Assembly: GCF_018531425.1 (NCBI RefSeq)
Contig: NZ_JAHBOI010000006.1
Span: 1 to 64,000 of the forward strand
DNA from: Paenarthrobacter sp. DKR-5
Lineage (GTDB): Bacteria > Actinomycetota > Actinomycetes > Actinomycetales > Micrococcaceae
Length of the DNA: 64,000 bases
Direction of reading: 5' to 3'
Shown: one piece after another, positions 45,138-56,930 of the stretch
How positions within the stretch are numbered: position 1 is the stretch's first letter
Layout: each line of letters starts with the position of its first letter
The notes under the pieces: generated by a model
Databases searched by the model: none
What the model was told of the DNA's origin: nothing
Seen by the model: the letters and a program-made list of their open reading frames with translations, nothing else
Translations under genes and position numbers: made by a program

Positions 45138-46334
45138 ATGCAGGACAAGCAACGCGTGGCCCGTGCGGCCTTGTCACGCCTCATGGAGCCATCCGACACC
45201 GCAGGGCTCGCGCTCGTCAGCGTGGCTGGACCCGAGACGGCGCTGGCTGTGGCGACAGGCCAGACGCCCGGCGATGCCGGACTGGAGAGGGAGGTGGCGC
45301 GCTGCCTGGAGGAGGAGGGCGTTGGCGGAGGGTGGACAGGCCTCGGACCGGCGCTGCGCCGATGGGCACCCAGGGTCGCGGATCTCGCCCCGGAACGCGA
45401 CTTGGACACCGCCGCGCGGCTGGGCGGCCGCTACCTCGTGCCGGAGGACGAGCTCTGGCCGGAGGCGCTGAATGATCTCGGCCTGATGACCCCGCTCGGA
45501 CTCTGGTGGCGCGGCGCTGAAACTCCTCTCCCGCAGGCCCGCTCGTGCGTCGCCGTCGTGGGATCGCGGGACAGCACCAGCTACGGGGCATCCGTCACCG
45601 GGGAGCTGGCCCACGGTCTCGCGCAGCGCGGGTACAGCATCGTCTCCGGCGGGGCGTACGGAATCGACGCGCACGCGCACCGGGCCGCACTCGCCGGCGG
45701 AACGTCGGCCCTGCCGACAATCGCAGTGATGGCCTGCGGGGTGGACCGCTACTACCCGGCCGGCAACGAGGACCTGCTGCGGACGGTTGCCGCCCAGGGG
45801 GCTCTGCTCGCCGAGGTGCCCCCGGGATCTTCTCCCACCAGGTGGAGGTTCCTGCAGCGCAACAGGCTCATCGCCGCGCTCGCCGGAGCGACAGTGGTGG
45901 TCGAGGCCCGCTGGAGGTCCGGCGCGTTGAACACGGCGCACCACGCCGACTCACTGAGCCGTCCCGTTGGAGCCGTACCAGGGTCGGTGTACTCGGCCAA
46001 CTCCGCCGGCTGCCACCGGCTGCTCCGGGAGGGCAGCGCCGTCTGCGTCACCGATGCGTCCGAAGTCGCGGAACTGGTCTCGCCGGCCGGCAGTGCCCTC
46101 GCGGATGAGTTCGGTGGGCACGCGGCTCGTGCTTCCGACCACGACGGGCTGAACCTGGAGGACCTGCTCCTGCTGGACGCGCTGCCCGTCCGGGCCGCGA
46201 GCAGCCCGGAGAAGCTCTCCACCGTTGCCGGGCTCGATGTCGACACGGTCCTCGCCGGACTGGGCAGGCTCCAGCTCCTGGGGCTGGCGGAGGCCTCGGC
46301 CGGAGGCTGGCGGCGCAGGAAGGCCGCGGAATGA
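45138..46334 (+). CDS. dprA: DNA-processing protein DprA
   Basis: 398 residues. The Rossmann-like core has VAVVGSRDSTSYG, SIVSGGAYGIDAHAHRAAL and GVDRYYPAGNEDLL; ERPRG-type motifs appear as FLQRNRLIAAL and GALNTAHHA. A C-terminal winged-helix region (STVAGLDVDTVLAGLGRLQL) is present. It loads RecA on incoming single-stranded DNA. The ATG at 45138 is supported by GGAGGAAGC; the frame extends back to 45075. It overlaps the next gene by ATGA. Confidence 0.93.
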   Translation: MQDKQRVARAALSRLMEPSDTAGLALVSVAGPETALAVATGQTPGDAGLEREVARCLEEEGVGGGWTGLGPALRRWAPRVADLAPERDLDTAARLGGRYLVPEDELWPEALNDLGLMTPLGLWWRGAETPLPQARSCVAVVGSRDSTSYGASVTGELAHGLAQRGYSIVSGGAYGIDAHAHRAALAGGTSALPTIAVMACGVDRYYPAGNEDLLRTVAAQGALLAEVPPGSSPTRWRFLQRNRLIAALAGATVVVEARWRSGALNTAHHADSLSRPVGAVPGSVYSANSAGCHRLLREGSAVCVTDASEVAELVSPAGSALADEFGGHAARASDHDGLNLEDLLLLDALPVRAASSPEKLSTVAGLDVDTVLAGLGRLQLLGLAEASAGGWRRRKAAE

Positions 46335-47320
46335 AGATGCGCCACGCCGCGGGGCTGCTTGAACGCGAAGCTCAACGGGGGGACAGTTGCCCAGTGACCA
46401 CCCCTCCCGTTCCCGAGAGCTTCGCCCGGATCCTGGCCGGGTTTGAAAAGTACCTCTCGGCGGAACGGGCACGGTCGGAGCATACGGTCCGGGCCTACTG
46501 CGCCGACGCCGAAAGCCTGCTGGGTTTCGCCGCGGCCGAGGGCGTGCACACCCTGCGCGAGCTCGAACTGGGCACGCTCCGCCGCTGGCTCGGGGAGCAG
46601 AGCGCATCCGGTCTGGCCCGCGCCACGCTGGCCCGTCGGGCCGCGACCGCCAGAACCTTCACGGCATGGGCGCTCCGCGAGGAGCTGATCGACGTGGACC
46701 CGGCGCTGCGGCTGAAGGCCCCGAAGAGGGACAAGTCCCTGCCCGGCGTGCTGCAGCAGCAGCAGGTCGGCAGGCTCTTCGACCGGGTTGAGGAGGCCGC
46801 GCACGAGGGGGACCCGGTGGCTGTGCGGAACCGCGCCATGATCGAACTGCTCTATGCGACGGGCATCCGTGTCGGGGAACTGGCCGGCGTTGACGTGGAC
46901 GATCTGGACCTGGACCGCCGCACCCTGCGGGTCCTCGGCAAGGGCAACAAGGAACGCACAGTGCCGTTCGGCGTCCCTGCCTCCGTCGCCGTCGATGACT
47001 GGCTCGCGCGCGGCCGCCCCAAGCTCGTCACCGCGACGAGCGGGCCGGCGCTCTTCCTGGGCCGCCGCGGGGCCCGCGTGGACCAGCGGCAGGTCCGCGC
47101 CGTCGTCGATGAACTCCTGCAGGCCTTGGGGGACACCTCCGCCTCGGGTCCGCATGCCCTCCGGCACACCGCCGCCACGCACCTGCTGGACGGGGGAGCG
47201 GACCTCCGGGCGGTCCAGGAAATCCTCGGGCACAGCAGCCTTGCCACCACCCAGATGTACACCCACGTCTCCGTCGAGCGCCTGCGCAACAGCTACCGGC
47301 AGGCGCATCCGCGGGCGTGA
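46331..47320 (+). CDS. xerC: Tyrosine recombinase XerC
   Basis: 329 residues. N-terminal SAM-like core-binding domain (SFARILAGFEKYLSAERARS...), then the catalytic domain with Arg in GIRVGELAG, His-x2-Arg in HALRHTAATH, His in LGHSSLATTQ and nucleophile Tyr in TTQMYTHVS. It resolves chromosome dimers at dif. ATG at 46331 overlaps the dprA stop; GTG at 46394 would remove the first 21 residues. Housekeeping recombinase, not a phage integrase: no att repeats or phage genes nearby. Confidence 0.92.
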   Translation: MKMRHAAGLLEREAQRGDSCPVTTPPVPESFARILAGFEKYLSAERARSEHTVRAYCADAESLLGFAAAEGVHTLRELELGTLRRWLGEQSASGLARATLARRAATARTFTAWALREELIDVDPALRLKAPKRDKSLPGVLQQQQVGRLFDRVEEAAHEGDPVAVRNRAMIELLYATGIRVGELAGVDVDDLDLDRRTLRVLGKGNKERTVPFGVPASVAVDDWLARGRPKLVTATSGPALFLGRRGARVDQRQVRAVVDELLQALGDTSASGPHALRHTAATHLLDGGADLRAVQEILGHSSLATTQMYTHVSVERLRNSYRQAHPRA

Positions 47321-47560
47321 CGACACGCCCGCGGCTCACCACGGCGGGCAACGGCGGGCTGTGATAAACCGCACTGGCATAATGATGAGCGATACGGCAC
47401 AATGAAGACCACGCTGCGCTGAATTGCACAAACATTGAAGCGCAGCACTGAATCTGCCAAATTCATATCGGAAACGGGACTGGTGACGGGCCCGCGGAAA
47501 CAGTTCCACTCCAGGTAGAAGGTCGTTGGGGAAGACGTACCTACAGCTATGGAGGATGGA

Positions 47561-48064
47561 ATGTCTGTTGTAATGACCCGCGGTGTGTTGTTCGTCCACT
47601 CAGCGCCGACTGCTCTGTGCCCGCACATCGAATGGGCCATCGCGTCCGTCGTCGACAAGCGAACGGACCTGGAGTGGACGGCGCAGCCTGCCGCGCCCGG
47701 AATGTACCGGGCGGAGCTCTCCTGGACCGGCGCGCAGGGCAGCGGAGCGCGTCTCGCATCGGCCCTGCGTGGCTGGGCTCACCTGCGCTACGAAGTCACC
47801 GAGGAACCGAGCGCCGGGGTCGACGGCGGCCGCTGGTCCCATACCCCCGAACTCGGCATCTTCCACGCGGTGACCGACGTCCACGGCAACATCATGGTCT
47901 CCGAGGACCGTGTCCGCTACGCCTACGAAGCCGGCGCCGGCGATCCCGCGGCCGTCTACCACGAGTTGTCCCTCGCCCTCGGCGAGGCCTGGGACGAGGA
48001 ACTCGAACCCTTCCGCCACGCGGCCGAAGGCGCCCCAGTCCGCTGGCTCCACCAGGTCGGCTGA
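47561..48064 (+). CDS. DUF3145 domain protein
   Basis: 167 residues. SVVMTRGVLFVHSAPTALCP is the conserved opening of this actinobacteria-only family; HAVTDVHGNIMVSEDRVRYA follows. The ATG at 47561 has GGAGG five bases upstream, favoured over the in-frame ATG at 47549. The 240-bp AT-richer region before it (47321-47560) holds no gene but contains an imperfect GCTGCGCT/AGCGCAGC stem. Function unknown. Confidence 0.92.
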   Translation: MSVVMTRGVLFVHSAPTALCPHIEWAIASVVDKRTDLEWTAQPAAPGMYRAELSWTGAQGSGARLASALRGWAHLRYEVTEEPSAGVDGGRWSHTPELGIFHAVTDVHGNIMVSEDRVRYAYEAGAGDPAAVYHELSLALGEAWDEELEPFRHAAEGAPVRWLHQVG

Positions 48065-48104
48065 GCCAGGCGGCGCACCGAATCCCCGTAACAACCTTTC
48101 CATA

Positions 48105-48150
48105 GCAACGTTGAAGGCCCCCGCCAAACGGCGGGGGCCTTCAACGTTGC
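48105..48150. terminator. Bidirectional terminator between DUF3145 and fabF
   Basis: Perfect 21-bp stem from GCAACGTTGAAGGCCCCC with loop AAAC, between convergent genes. Confidence 0.92.
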
Positions 48151-48163
48151 CAGGCGACCCTGC

Positions 48164-49399
48164 TCAGTAGCTGCGGACCACGATCACGGCGTTGTGGCCG
48201 CCGAAACCGAACGAGTTGCTCAGGGCGACGATGTCGCCGGCGGGCAGTTCCCGGGCTGAAGTGACGACGTCGAGCGGGATCTCGGGATCCTGGTTTTCCA
48301 GGTTGATCGTCACGGGCGCCTTGCGCTCGTGCACGGCGAGGACTGTCATGACCGCCTCGACCGCGCCGGAAGCGCCGAGCAGGTGCCCGGTCTGGGACTT
48401 GGTCGCCGATACGGCCACGTTGTCCACGTGGTCGCCCAAGGCAGCCTTCAGGGCGGTGTACTCGGGCTTGTCGCCGACCGGTGTCGAGGTGGCGTGGGCG
48501 TTGACGTGCACGACATCGGTGCCCTGGGCGCGGGCGTCGAACAACGCCGCCTTCAGCGCGCGGGTGGCGCCGAGGCCCTCCGGATCGGGAGCGGTGATGT
48601 GGTAGGCATCGGCCGTGACCGACGTGCCCGCCAGTTCGCCGTAGATTCTGGCGCCCCGGGCCAGGGCGTGTTCCTCGGCCTCCAGCACCAAGGCGCCGGC
48701 ACCCTCGCCCATGACGAATCCGTCACGGTCGATGTCGTAGGGCCGGGAGGCGTGCTCCGGGTCATCGTTGCGCCGCGACAAGGCCTGCATCGAGGCGAAC
48801 GCGGCCATGGGGAGCGGGTGGATCGCCGCTTCGGCGCCGCCGACCATCACGACGTCGGCCTTGCCGGAGCGGATCAGGTCGAGGCCCTGGTGCATGGCTT
48901 CGGTGCCGGAGGCGCAGGCGGAAACCGGCGTGTGCGCGCCGGCGCGCGCACCGAGGTCGAGGCTGACGGCAGCGGCGGCGCCGTTGGGCATCAGCATCGG
49001 CACGGTCATGGGCAGCACGCGGCGCGGGCCCTTCTCGCGCAGGGTGTCCCAGGCATCGAGCAGAGTCCACACGCCGCCGATGCCGGTGGCGAAGGCCACC
49101 GCGAAGCGGTCGTGGTCGACCTCACTGATGCCCGAGTCCGCCCAGGCCTCGCGCGCGGCAATCACGGCGAACTGGCTGGACGGGTCGAGGCGCTTGGCTT
49201 CGACGCGGGTGAGAACCTCGCTGGCCGGGTTGGAGACACGGGCCGCAAAGGTCACGGGAAGCTCGTACTTGGCCACCCAGTCATCCGTGAGCGTGTGCGC
49301 GCCGGAGACGCCTTTCAGGGCGTTGCGCCACATCGTGGGAACGTCGCCCCCGATCGGCGTCGTGGCGCCGAGTCCGGTGATGACTACTTTGCGTGCCAT
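48164..49399 (-). CDS. fabF: 3-oxoacyl-ACP synthase II (KAS II)
   Basis: 411 residues. Active-site Cys in SACASGTEAMHQ, His residues in NAHATSTPVGD and KSQTGHLLGASG, and the SFGFGGHNA C-terminal box. It elongates acyl-ACP with malonyl-ACP. ATG at 49399 with AGAAAGTAGGAAC upstream. Last gene of fabD-fabH-acpP-fabF. Confidence 0.96.
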   Translation of the reverse strand: MARKVVITGLGATTPIGGDVPTMWRNALKGVSGAHTLTDDWVAKYELPVTFAARVSNPASEVLTRVEAKRLDPSSQFAVIAAREAWADSGISEVDHDRFAVAFATGIGGVWTLLDAWDTLREKGPRRVLPMTVPMLMPNGAAAAVSLDLGARAGAHTPVSACASGTEAMHQGLDLIRSGKADVVMVGGAEAAIHPLPMAAFASMQALSRRNDDPEHASRPYDIDRDGFVMGEGAGALVLEAEEHALARGARIYGELAGTSVTADAYHITAPDPEGLGATRALKAALFDARAQGTDVVHVNAHATSTPVGDKPEYTALKAALGDHVDNVAVSATKSQTGHLLGASGAVEAVMTVLAVHERKAPVTINLENQDPEIPLDVVTSARELPAGDIVALSNSFGFGGHNAVIVVRSY

Positions 49400-49509
49400 G
49401 TTCCTACTTTCTGAGGAATTGTGCCCCGTTGCACGGGTGCAGGTGTTGCAGACAGGCGTGCCTGCCCGGGGCGGCGGCCGGGCGCCCGGAGGGCCCGGCC
49501 ACCGGCGGA

Positions 49510-49755
49510 TTACTCCTGGGCGCCGGAGATGAAGTTGACGGCGTCGCCGACGGTCTTGAGGTTCTTGACCTCTTCATCCGGGATGCGCACGCCGAACTTC
49601 TCCTCGGCGTTGACCACGATGGTCATCATGGAGATCGAGTCGATATCCAGGTCATCGGTGAAGGACTTGTCGAGTTCGACAGCCTCCGGGGCCAGACCGG
49701 TCTCTTCGTTGACGATCTCGGCCAGGCCGGCCAGGATTTCTTCGTTGCTAGCCAT
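49510..49755 (-). CDS. acpP: Acyl carrier protein
   Basis: 81 residues, acidic. Ser40 in LDIDSISMMTIV is the phosphopantetheine site (DSI instead of the common DSL). AAAGGAGCC lies just upstream of the ATG. It carries growing fatty acyl chains for the FAS-II enzymes around it. Confidence 0.96.
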   Translation of the reverse strand: MASNEEILAGLAEIVNEETGLAPEAVELDKSFTDDLDIDSISMMTIVVNAEEKFGVRIPDEEVKNLKTVGDAVNFISGAQE

Positions 49756-49875
49756 GATGGCTCCTTTTCTCGTTGTGCCGGCACTCCCACCGGCTTAGGG
49801 GTGTCAAACCGCGGTTGACGGCTTGGCTTGTGAAACCTATTCAGTTTGCTGCATTCGGCGGCACGGAGCTGCCGC

Positions 49876-50943
49876 TCAGGGCAGCACCACTACCTGGGCG
49901 CCGAACACGAGGCCCGCGCCGAAGCCGATCTGCAGCGACAGCTTGCCGCTGAGCTCGGGGTGTTCCTTGAGCAGCCGGTGGGTTGCCAGCGGGATCGAGG
50001 CGGCGGAGGTGTTGCCGGCGTCGGCGATGTCGCGGGCGATCACCACCGACTCGGGCATCTTCAGCTGCTTGGCCATTTCATCGATGATGCGCATGTTGGC
50101 CTGGTGCGGCACGAAGGCGGACAGGTCATCGACCGTAACCCCGGCGGCATCGAGAGCGCGCTGGGCGACCTTGGCCATTTCCCAAACGGCCCAGCGGAAG
50201 ACTGTCTGGCCGTCCTGGCGCAGCGTCGGCCAGAGCTTGGCTTCGGTCTCCAGCACCGCGGCGGCGGTCCGGCCGTCGGATTCGGCGGCGAGTGAGAGGT
50301 CGCGCACCTCGAGCAGCGAATGGGTCATACCGATCGTGTCCCACTTGCTTCCGTCCGACCCCCAGACCGACGGACCGATGCCGGGCGTGTCGGAGGGTCC
50401 GATCACGACAGCGCCGGCGCCGTCGCCGAGCAGGAACGAAATGGTGCGCTCGGTGTTGTCGATCAGGTCCGAAAGCTTCTCCGCCCCGACGACGAGCACG
50501 TATTCGGCTGCGCCCGAGCGGACCAGGGCGTCCGCCTGGGCAATGCCGTAGCAGTACCCCGCGCAGGCGGCCGAAATGTCGAACGCGGGGGCAGGGGTGG
50601 CGCCGATGCGGTCGGTGAGCAGTGCGGCGGCCGACGGCGTGGCGTACGGCAGTGAGACAGTGGACACGATGACCGCGCCGAGCTGCGACGCCTCGATGCC
50701 GGCACTCTTGAGGGCGTCACGCGCGGCACCTTCGGCCATGTCGACGACGCTCACCTCGCGCGGGGCGCGGTGCCGGGTCACAATGCCGGTGCGCTGCCGG
50801 ATCCACTCGTCCGAGGAGTCGATCCACTGGCAGACGTCGTCATTGGTGACGATCACCTCCGGCCGGTACGCGCCGATGCCGACGATGCGGCTGTACTCGC
50901 GGACGGGTGCCTGCTTCAGGCTCGGGACGGTTTCAGTGCTCAC
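49876..50943 (-). CDS. fabH: 3-oxoacyl-ACP synthase III (KAS III)
   Basis: 355 residues. Catalytic Cys127 in SAACAGYCYG, His in VPHQANMRI and Asn in AGNTSAAS. It starts fatty acid synthesis from acyl-CoA primers and malonyl-ACP; in branched-chain-fatty-acid actinobacteria it selects branched primers. GTG start at 50943 overlaps the fabD stop as GTGA. Confidence 0.96.
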   Translation of the reverse strand: MSTETVPSLKQAPVREYSRIVGIGAYRPEVIVTNDDVCQWIDSSDEWIRQRTGIVTRHRAPREVSVVDMAEGAARDALKSAGIEASQLGAVIVSTVSLPYATPSAAALLTDRIGATPAPAFDISAACAGYCYGIAQADALVRSGAAEYVLVVGAEKLSDLIDNTERTISFLLGDGAGAVVIGPSDTPGIGPSVWGSDGSKWDTIGMTHSLLEVRDLSLAAESDGRTAAAVLETEAKLWPTLRQDGQTVFRWAVWEMAKVAQRALDAAGVTVDDLSAFVPHQANMRIIDEMAKQLKMPESVVIARDIADAGNTSAASIPLATHRLLKEHPELSGKLSLQIGFGAGLVFGAQVVVLP

Positions 50944-51896
50944 GCGTTACCTTCTTCGTGCTGTGCCGGGGTGCCTGCGTGCTCGGCCACGAAGGCCCGG
51001 GCGGCGTCCAGGTCCGCAGGCGTCTTGACTGCAACCGTAGCAACTCCGGGCAGGCCGCGCTTCGCGAGCCCGGCCAGCGTGCCGGCAGGGGAGAGTTCGA
51101 GCAGCCCGGTGACACCCATGGCGGCGAAGGTCTGCATGCACAGGTCCCAGCGCACCGGGCGGGAGACCTGCGCAATCAGGCTGGCGACGGCGTCGTCGCC
51201 GGAACGGACCTGCGCGCCGTCGAAGTTGGACAGCAGCGGCAGCGCCGGGTCCTGCGGGGAGAGGCTGGGGCGCAGTGCCTCCAGCGCGGCAACGGCGGGC
51301 GCCATGAAGGAGGTGTGGAACGCTCCGGCAACCTTGAGCGGGATGATCCGGGTCTTCGCGGGCGGGTTCTCAGCAAAAGCCTTGAGGTTCTCCAGCGTTC
51401 CGGCGGCTACCGTCTGGCCGGCGCCGTTGACGTTAGCCGGGGTGAGGCCGGCCTCCTCGATCGCCCGCCGGACCGCGTCGGCGTCGCCGCCCAGGACGGC
51501 GCTCATGCCGGTCGGGGTGGCAGCCGCTGCCTTGGCCATGTTGTTGGCGCGTTCGCGGACGAAGGTCATTGCTTCGGCCTCGGTGAGCACGCCCGAAAGC
51601 GCCGAGGCCGTGATCTCACCGACGGAGTGGCCGGCGACGACGGCGGGCAGGCCGGCCGCTCCGCCGGCACCGAAGATTTCGCGCGCCGTCAGCAGTCCCG
51701 CGGCAACGATGAGCGGCTGGGCGACCGCAGTGTCCTTGATGGTTTCCTCGTCGGAGACCGTGCCGTGCGCGGCGAGGTCCACGGCCGCAACGTCGCTAAG
51801 CTCGGCGAGGTAGTCCCGCGCGCCGGCCAATTCGAGCCAAGGAGCGAGGAAGCCGGGGGTCTGGGAGCCCTGTCCAGGGCAGACAATTGCAAGCAC
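50940..51896 (-). CDS. fabD: Malonyl CoA-acyl carrier protein transacylase
   Basis: 318 residues. VCPGQGSQTPGF opens it, the nucleophile Ser is in AGHSVGEITA and the catalytic His is in VAGAFHTSFM. It supplies malonyl-ACP. First gene of the fab operon; AAAG purine stretch upstream and an inverted repeat 68 bp before the start. Confidence 0.95.
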   Translation of the reverse strand: MLAIVCPGQGSQTPGFLAPWLELAGARDYLAELSDVAAVDLAAHGTVSDEETIKDTAVAQPLIVAAGLLTAREIFGAGGAAGLPAVVAGHSVGEITASALSGVLTEAEAMTFVRERANNMAKAAAATPTGMSAVLGGDADAVRRAIEEAGLTPANVNGAGQTVAAGTLENLKAFAENPPAKTRIIPLKVAGAFHTSFMAPAVAALEALRPSLSPQDPALPLLSNFDGAQVRSGDDAVASLIAQVSRPVRWDLCMQTFAAMGVTGLLELSPAGTLAGLAKRGLPGVATVAVKTPADLDAARAFVAEHAGTPAQHEEGNA

Positions 51897-51963
51897 GTTA
51901 CCAGCTTTCCAAAAAGGGAGGGCTTGGCCCGGTACTTTCGTGCACCAAGCTCATCGAGCCGCT

Positions 51964-51980
51964 TTGTAGGAAGTCTACAA
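51964..51980. promoter_or_regulatory. Inverted repeat upstream of fabD (candidate FasR site 1)
   Basis: TTGTAG-GAAGT-CTACAA, perfect 6-bp arms, in the 100-bp gap between the FasR-like gene stop and the fabD start. A 14/17 match occurs upstream of the regulator gene itself. Confidence 0.6.
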
Positions 51981-51996
51981 TGACCGGTTGTCCTGC

Positions 51997-53247
51997 CTAC
52001 CGGCCCGCGGGGCGTTCCTGAGGTGGTTTCGGCGGTGTTGCGAGCCGGCCGACCATCAGGGCTGTCTGCAGTACGAAGGCTTCACGGGGGAGCAGTGGAT
52101 CCCACCCGGTCACGTCGCAGACACGGCGCAGCCGGTACCGCACGGTGTTGGCGTGCACGAACAGTTCCCGCGCGGTGGCCTCCAGCGAGTGGCCCAGGGC
52201 GAGGTAGGCACTTAGCGTCTCGACCAGCCCGTTCGAGGCGCTGACAAGCGGCCGGTAGATGTTCTTGATCAGGGAGCGCCGGGCGGCGTCGTCGCCGGAG
52301 GCCACCCGTTCCGGCAGCAGGTCGTCGGCGGCCACCGGCCGCGGCGCCGACGGCCAGGCCCGGGCCGCCGTCAGGCCCGCGAAGGCCGCCTGGGCGGACG
52401 CGCTGGCTTCCACGAGCGAGCCGGCGCGCGGGCCGTAGACGACCGGTCCCGGAGCGAAAAGTTCGCTGAGCTTGAGGTAGGCGGTGTCCTGGTCCGCCAC
52501 ACCGCCAAGGATCAACGTGAGCCGGTCGCCCTGGATGCCGACGAGGGCATCCTCCGCGTGCCTGGCGGCGGCGCGGCGCAATTCGTTGACGAACCCCGCA
52601 TTTGCCTCGCTCGGGGCGTTGCCGACCATGACGGTGAATCTGTCCTGCTGGGCGTTCCAGCCCAGCGCGGCGATTCGGGAGCGCAGTGCGTCGGTGTTCT
52701 CGCCGCGGATGATCCCGTCCACGATCAGCGCCTCAAGCCGTGTGTCCCAGGAACCGCGGGTCTCCGCGGCGCGGGCGTACACGTCCGCGGCGGCGAAGGC
52801 CACCTCGCGGGAGTAGCGCAGCACGGCTTCACGCAGCGCCGCCTGGTCGCCTTCGGCGGCCAGGTCGGGCACCTGGTCCTCAACCAGCTGGACGACGACG
52901 CGGATCAGCTGGAGGGCTTTCTGCAGGCTGATCGAGCGGGTGAGCTCCGTCGGGGCGGTGCCGAAAACGTCGCTCAGCACCCAGGCGGGGGAGGTCTGGC
53001 GTTCGTACCAGGTGACGAAGGAAGCGATGCCCTTCTGCGCTACAAGCCCCAGGGCGGCGCGCTCGTCGGGCCGCAGCCCGCGGTACCAGGGCAGCGCCGA
53101 GTCCAGCTGCTTGAGGGTGCTGGTGGAGAGGGTGCCGATGCTCTGCCGGAGCCGCTCGAGCGTGCGCTTGCGCTCGGCGGCGCCTGCCCCGGCGGTCCTC
53201 GGGGACGCCGGAGCCTTCGCGGCAGAAGTGGTGTTGGGCTGGGCCAT
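51997..53247 (-). CDS. fasR: PucR-family transcriptional regulator, FasR-like
   Basis: 416 residues. The C-terminal HTH_30 domain reads LSAYLALGHSLEATARELFV, then HANTVRYRLRRVCDVTGWD near residues 370-390. The middle region is a GGDEF-like CdaR/PucR sensor. In Streptomyces the homologous FasR, encoded just ahead of fabD, activates the fab operon, and Rv2242 holds the same place in mycobacteria. It lies upstream of fabD on the same strand, so the same role is inferred. Confidence 0.88.
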   Translation of the reverse strand: MAQPNTTSAAKAPASPRTAGAGAAERKRTLERLRQSIGTLSTSTLKQLDSALPWYRGLRPDERAALGLVAQKGIASFVTWYERQTSPAWVLSDVFGTAPTELTRSISLQKALQLIRVVVQLVEDQVPDLAAEGDQAALREAVLRYSREVAFAAADVYARAAETRGSWDTRLEALIVDGIIRGENTDALRSRIAALGWNAQQDRFTVMVGNAPSEANAGFVNELRRAAARHAEDALVGIQGDRLTLILGGVADQDTAYLKLSELFAPGPVVYGPRAGSLVEASASAQAAFAGLTAARAWPSAPRPVAADDLLPERVASGDDAARRSLIKNIYRPLVSASNGLVETLSAYLALGHSLEATARELFVHANTVRYRLRRVCDVTGWDPLLPREAFVLQTALMVGRLATPPKPPQERPAGR

Positions 53248-53284
53248 GCATCGAGCATACGGCTAACCCGCACTGCCCTCCATT

Positions 53285-53301
53285 TTGTGCGAAGGCTACA
53301 A
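53285..53301. promoter_or_regulatory. Inverted-repeat-like site upstream of the regulator gene (candidate FasR site 2)
   Basis: TTGTGCGAAGGCTACAA, matching the fabD site TTGTAGGAAGTCTACAA at 14 of 17 positions in the same orientation, 38 bp before the regulator start. Confidence 0.55.
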
Positions 53302-53381
53302 GTCAGACGACGTTCCTTCCGGGCGGTTAAACGCCGGAGGGCGGCCGACCTGGTGTCGACCGCCCTCCGAAGTGCCCGTGC

Positions 53382-56120
<2,739 letters not shown>

Positions 56121-56444
56121 GTCCAACCTCTCTTACATGCAGTTTGTGTCTGCGGTGATTCTGTCCTGGGGCCCGGCTGCTGTGCGCGTCGGGCGGCTTT
56201 GGAACGAGCGCCAAGACCCTCGGTTAGCGGAGGCCGGAGCGGTTCACCATGTCACTCTAGCCCCGCTGGCGCGGCGATGCGTAGCCGCAGACCGCGGTTG
56301 CCGAAGTGTTGCGGCGCCCCGTGTTGCCCGGTATGCGGTGCGTGTGCGGTGCGGAACTGGCCGCAAACCCGGCCCGGCGCGCCTAAATGGCCCTGACGCG
56401 TACTGTCCGGCTTGAAGCGGGGGACTTTTAGGTGTTGGCTTGTA

Positions 56445-56461
56445 GTAGTGCACATCACTAC
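56445..56461. promoter_or_regulatory. Palindrome GTAGTG-CACAT-CACTAC in the aceE/DUF3052 divergent region
   Basis: Perfect 6-bp arms, 50 bp before the DUF3052 start. The 390-bp region 56121-56510 between aceE and DUF3052 has no gene and must hold both promoters. Confidence 0.5.
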
Positions 56462-56510
56462 GCCGTCCGGAGGCAATCCGGGCGGCGTCACCGGCAGTAG
56501 GAGGAAAAGC

Positions 56511-56930
56511 GTGAGCGAGGCCGACGCCGCCACGGACGTCAATGTGGCAGGCAAATTGGGTTTCAAGAGCGGGGATCTGGTTCAAGAGTTCGGCTACGAC
56601 GACGACGTCGACTTCGACCTCCGCGACGACATTGAGGATCTCACCGGCTCCGAACTGCTCGATGAAGACGACCACGAAGTTGTCGACGCCGTCATCCTGT
56701 GGTGGCGCAGCGAAGACGGTGACCTCGTCGATGCCCTCGTGGACTCCTTGACCACCCTCGGCGAGGGCGGCGTGATCTGGGTCCTCACGCCCAAGTCCGG
56801 CCGGGACGGCTATGTGCCGCCATCGGAAATCCAGGAAGCAGCCCCTACGGCCGGGCTGCACCCGACTTCCACTGAAGGCGTCTCCCGCGACTGGGCGGCC
56901 ACGCGGCTCGTCGCGCGCCGCAAGAAGTGA
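56511..56930 (+). CDS. DUF3052 domain protein
   Basis: 139 residues. VAGKLGFKSGDLVQEFGYDDDVD is the family opening and VVDAVILWWRSEDGDLVDAL the core, ending GVSRDWAATRLVARR. Known only from actinobacteria (Rv2239c); function unknown. GTG at 56511 with AGGAGG seven bases upstream. It overlaps ahpE. Confidence 0.92.
   Translation: MSEADAATDVNVAGKLGFKSGDLVQEFGYDDDVDFDLRDDIEDLTGSELLDEDDHEVVDAVILWWRSEDGDLVDALVDSLTTLGEGGVIWVLTPKSGRDGYVPPSEIQEAAPTAGLHPTSTEGVSRDWAATRLVARRKK

Noticed and set aside
46331-47320. Integrase of a mobile island
   Set aside because: Sequence and neighbourhood (after dprA) are those of housekeeping XerC; no attachment repeats seen.
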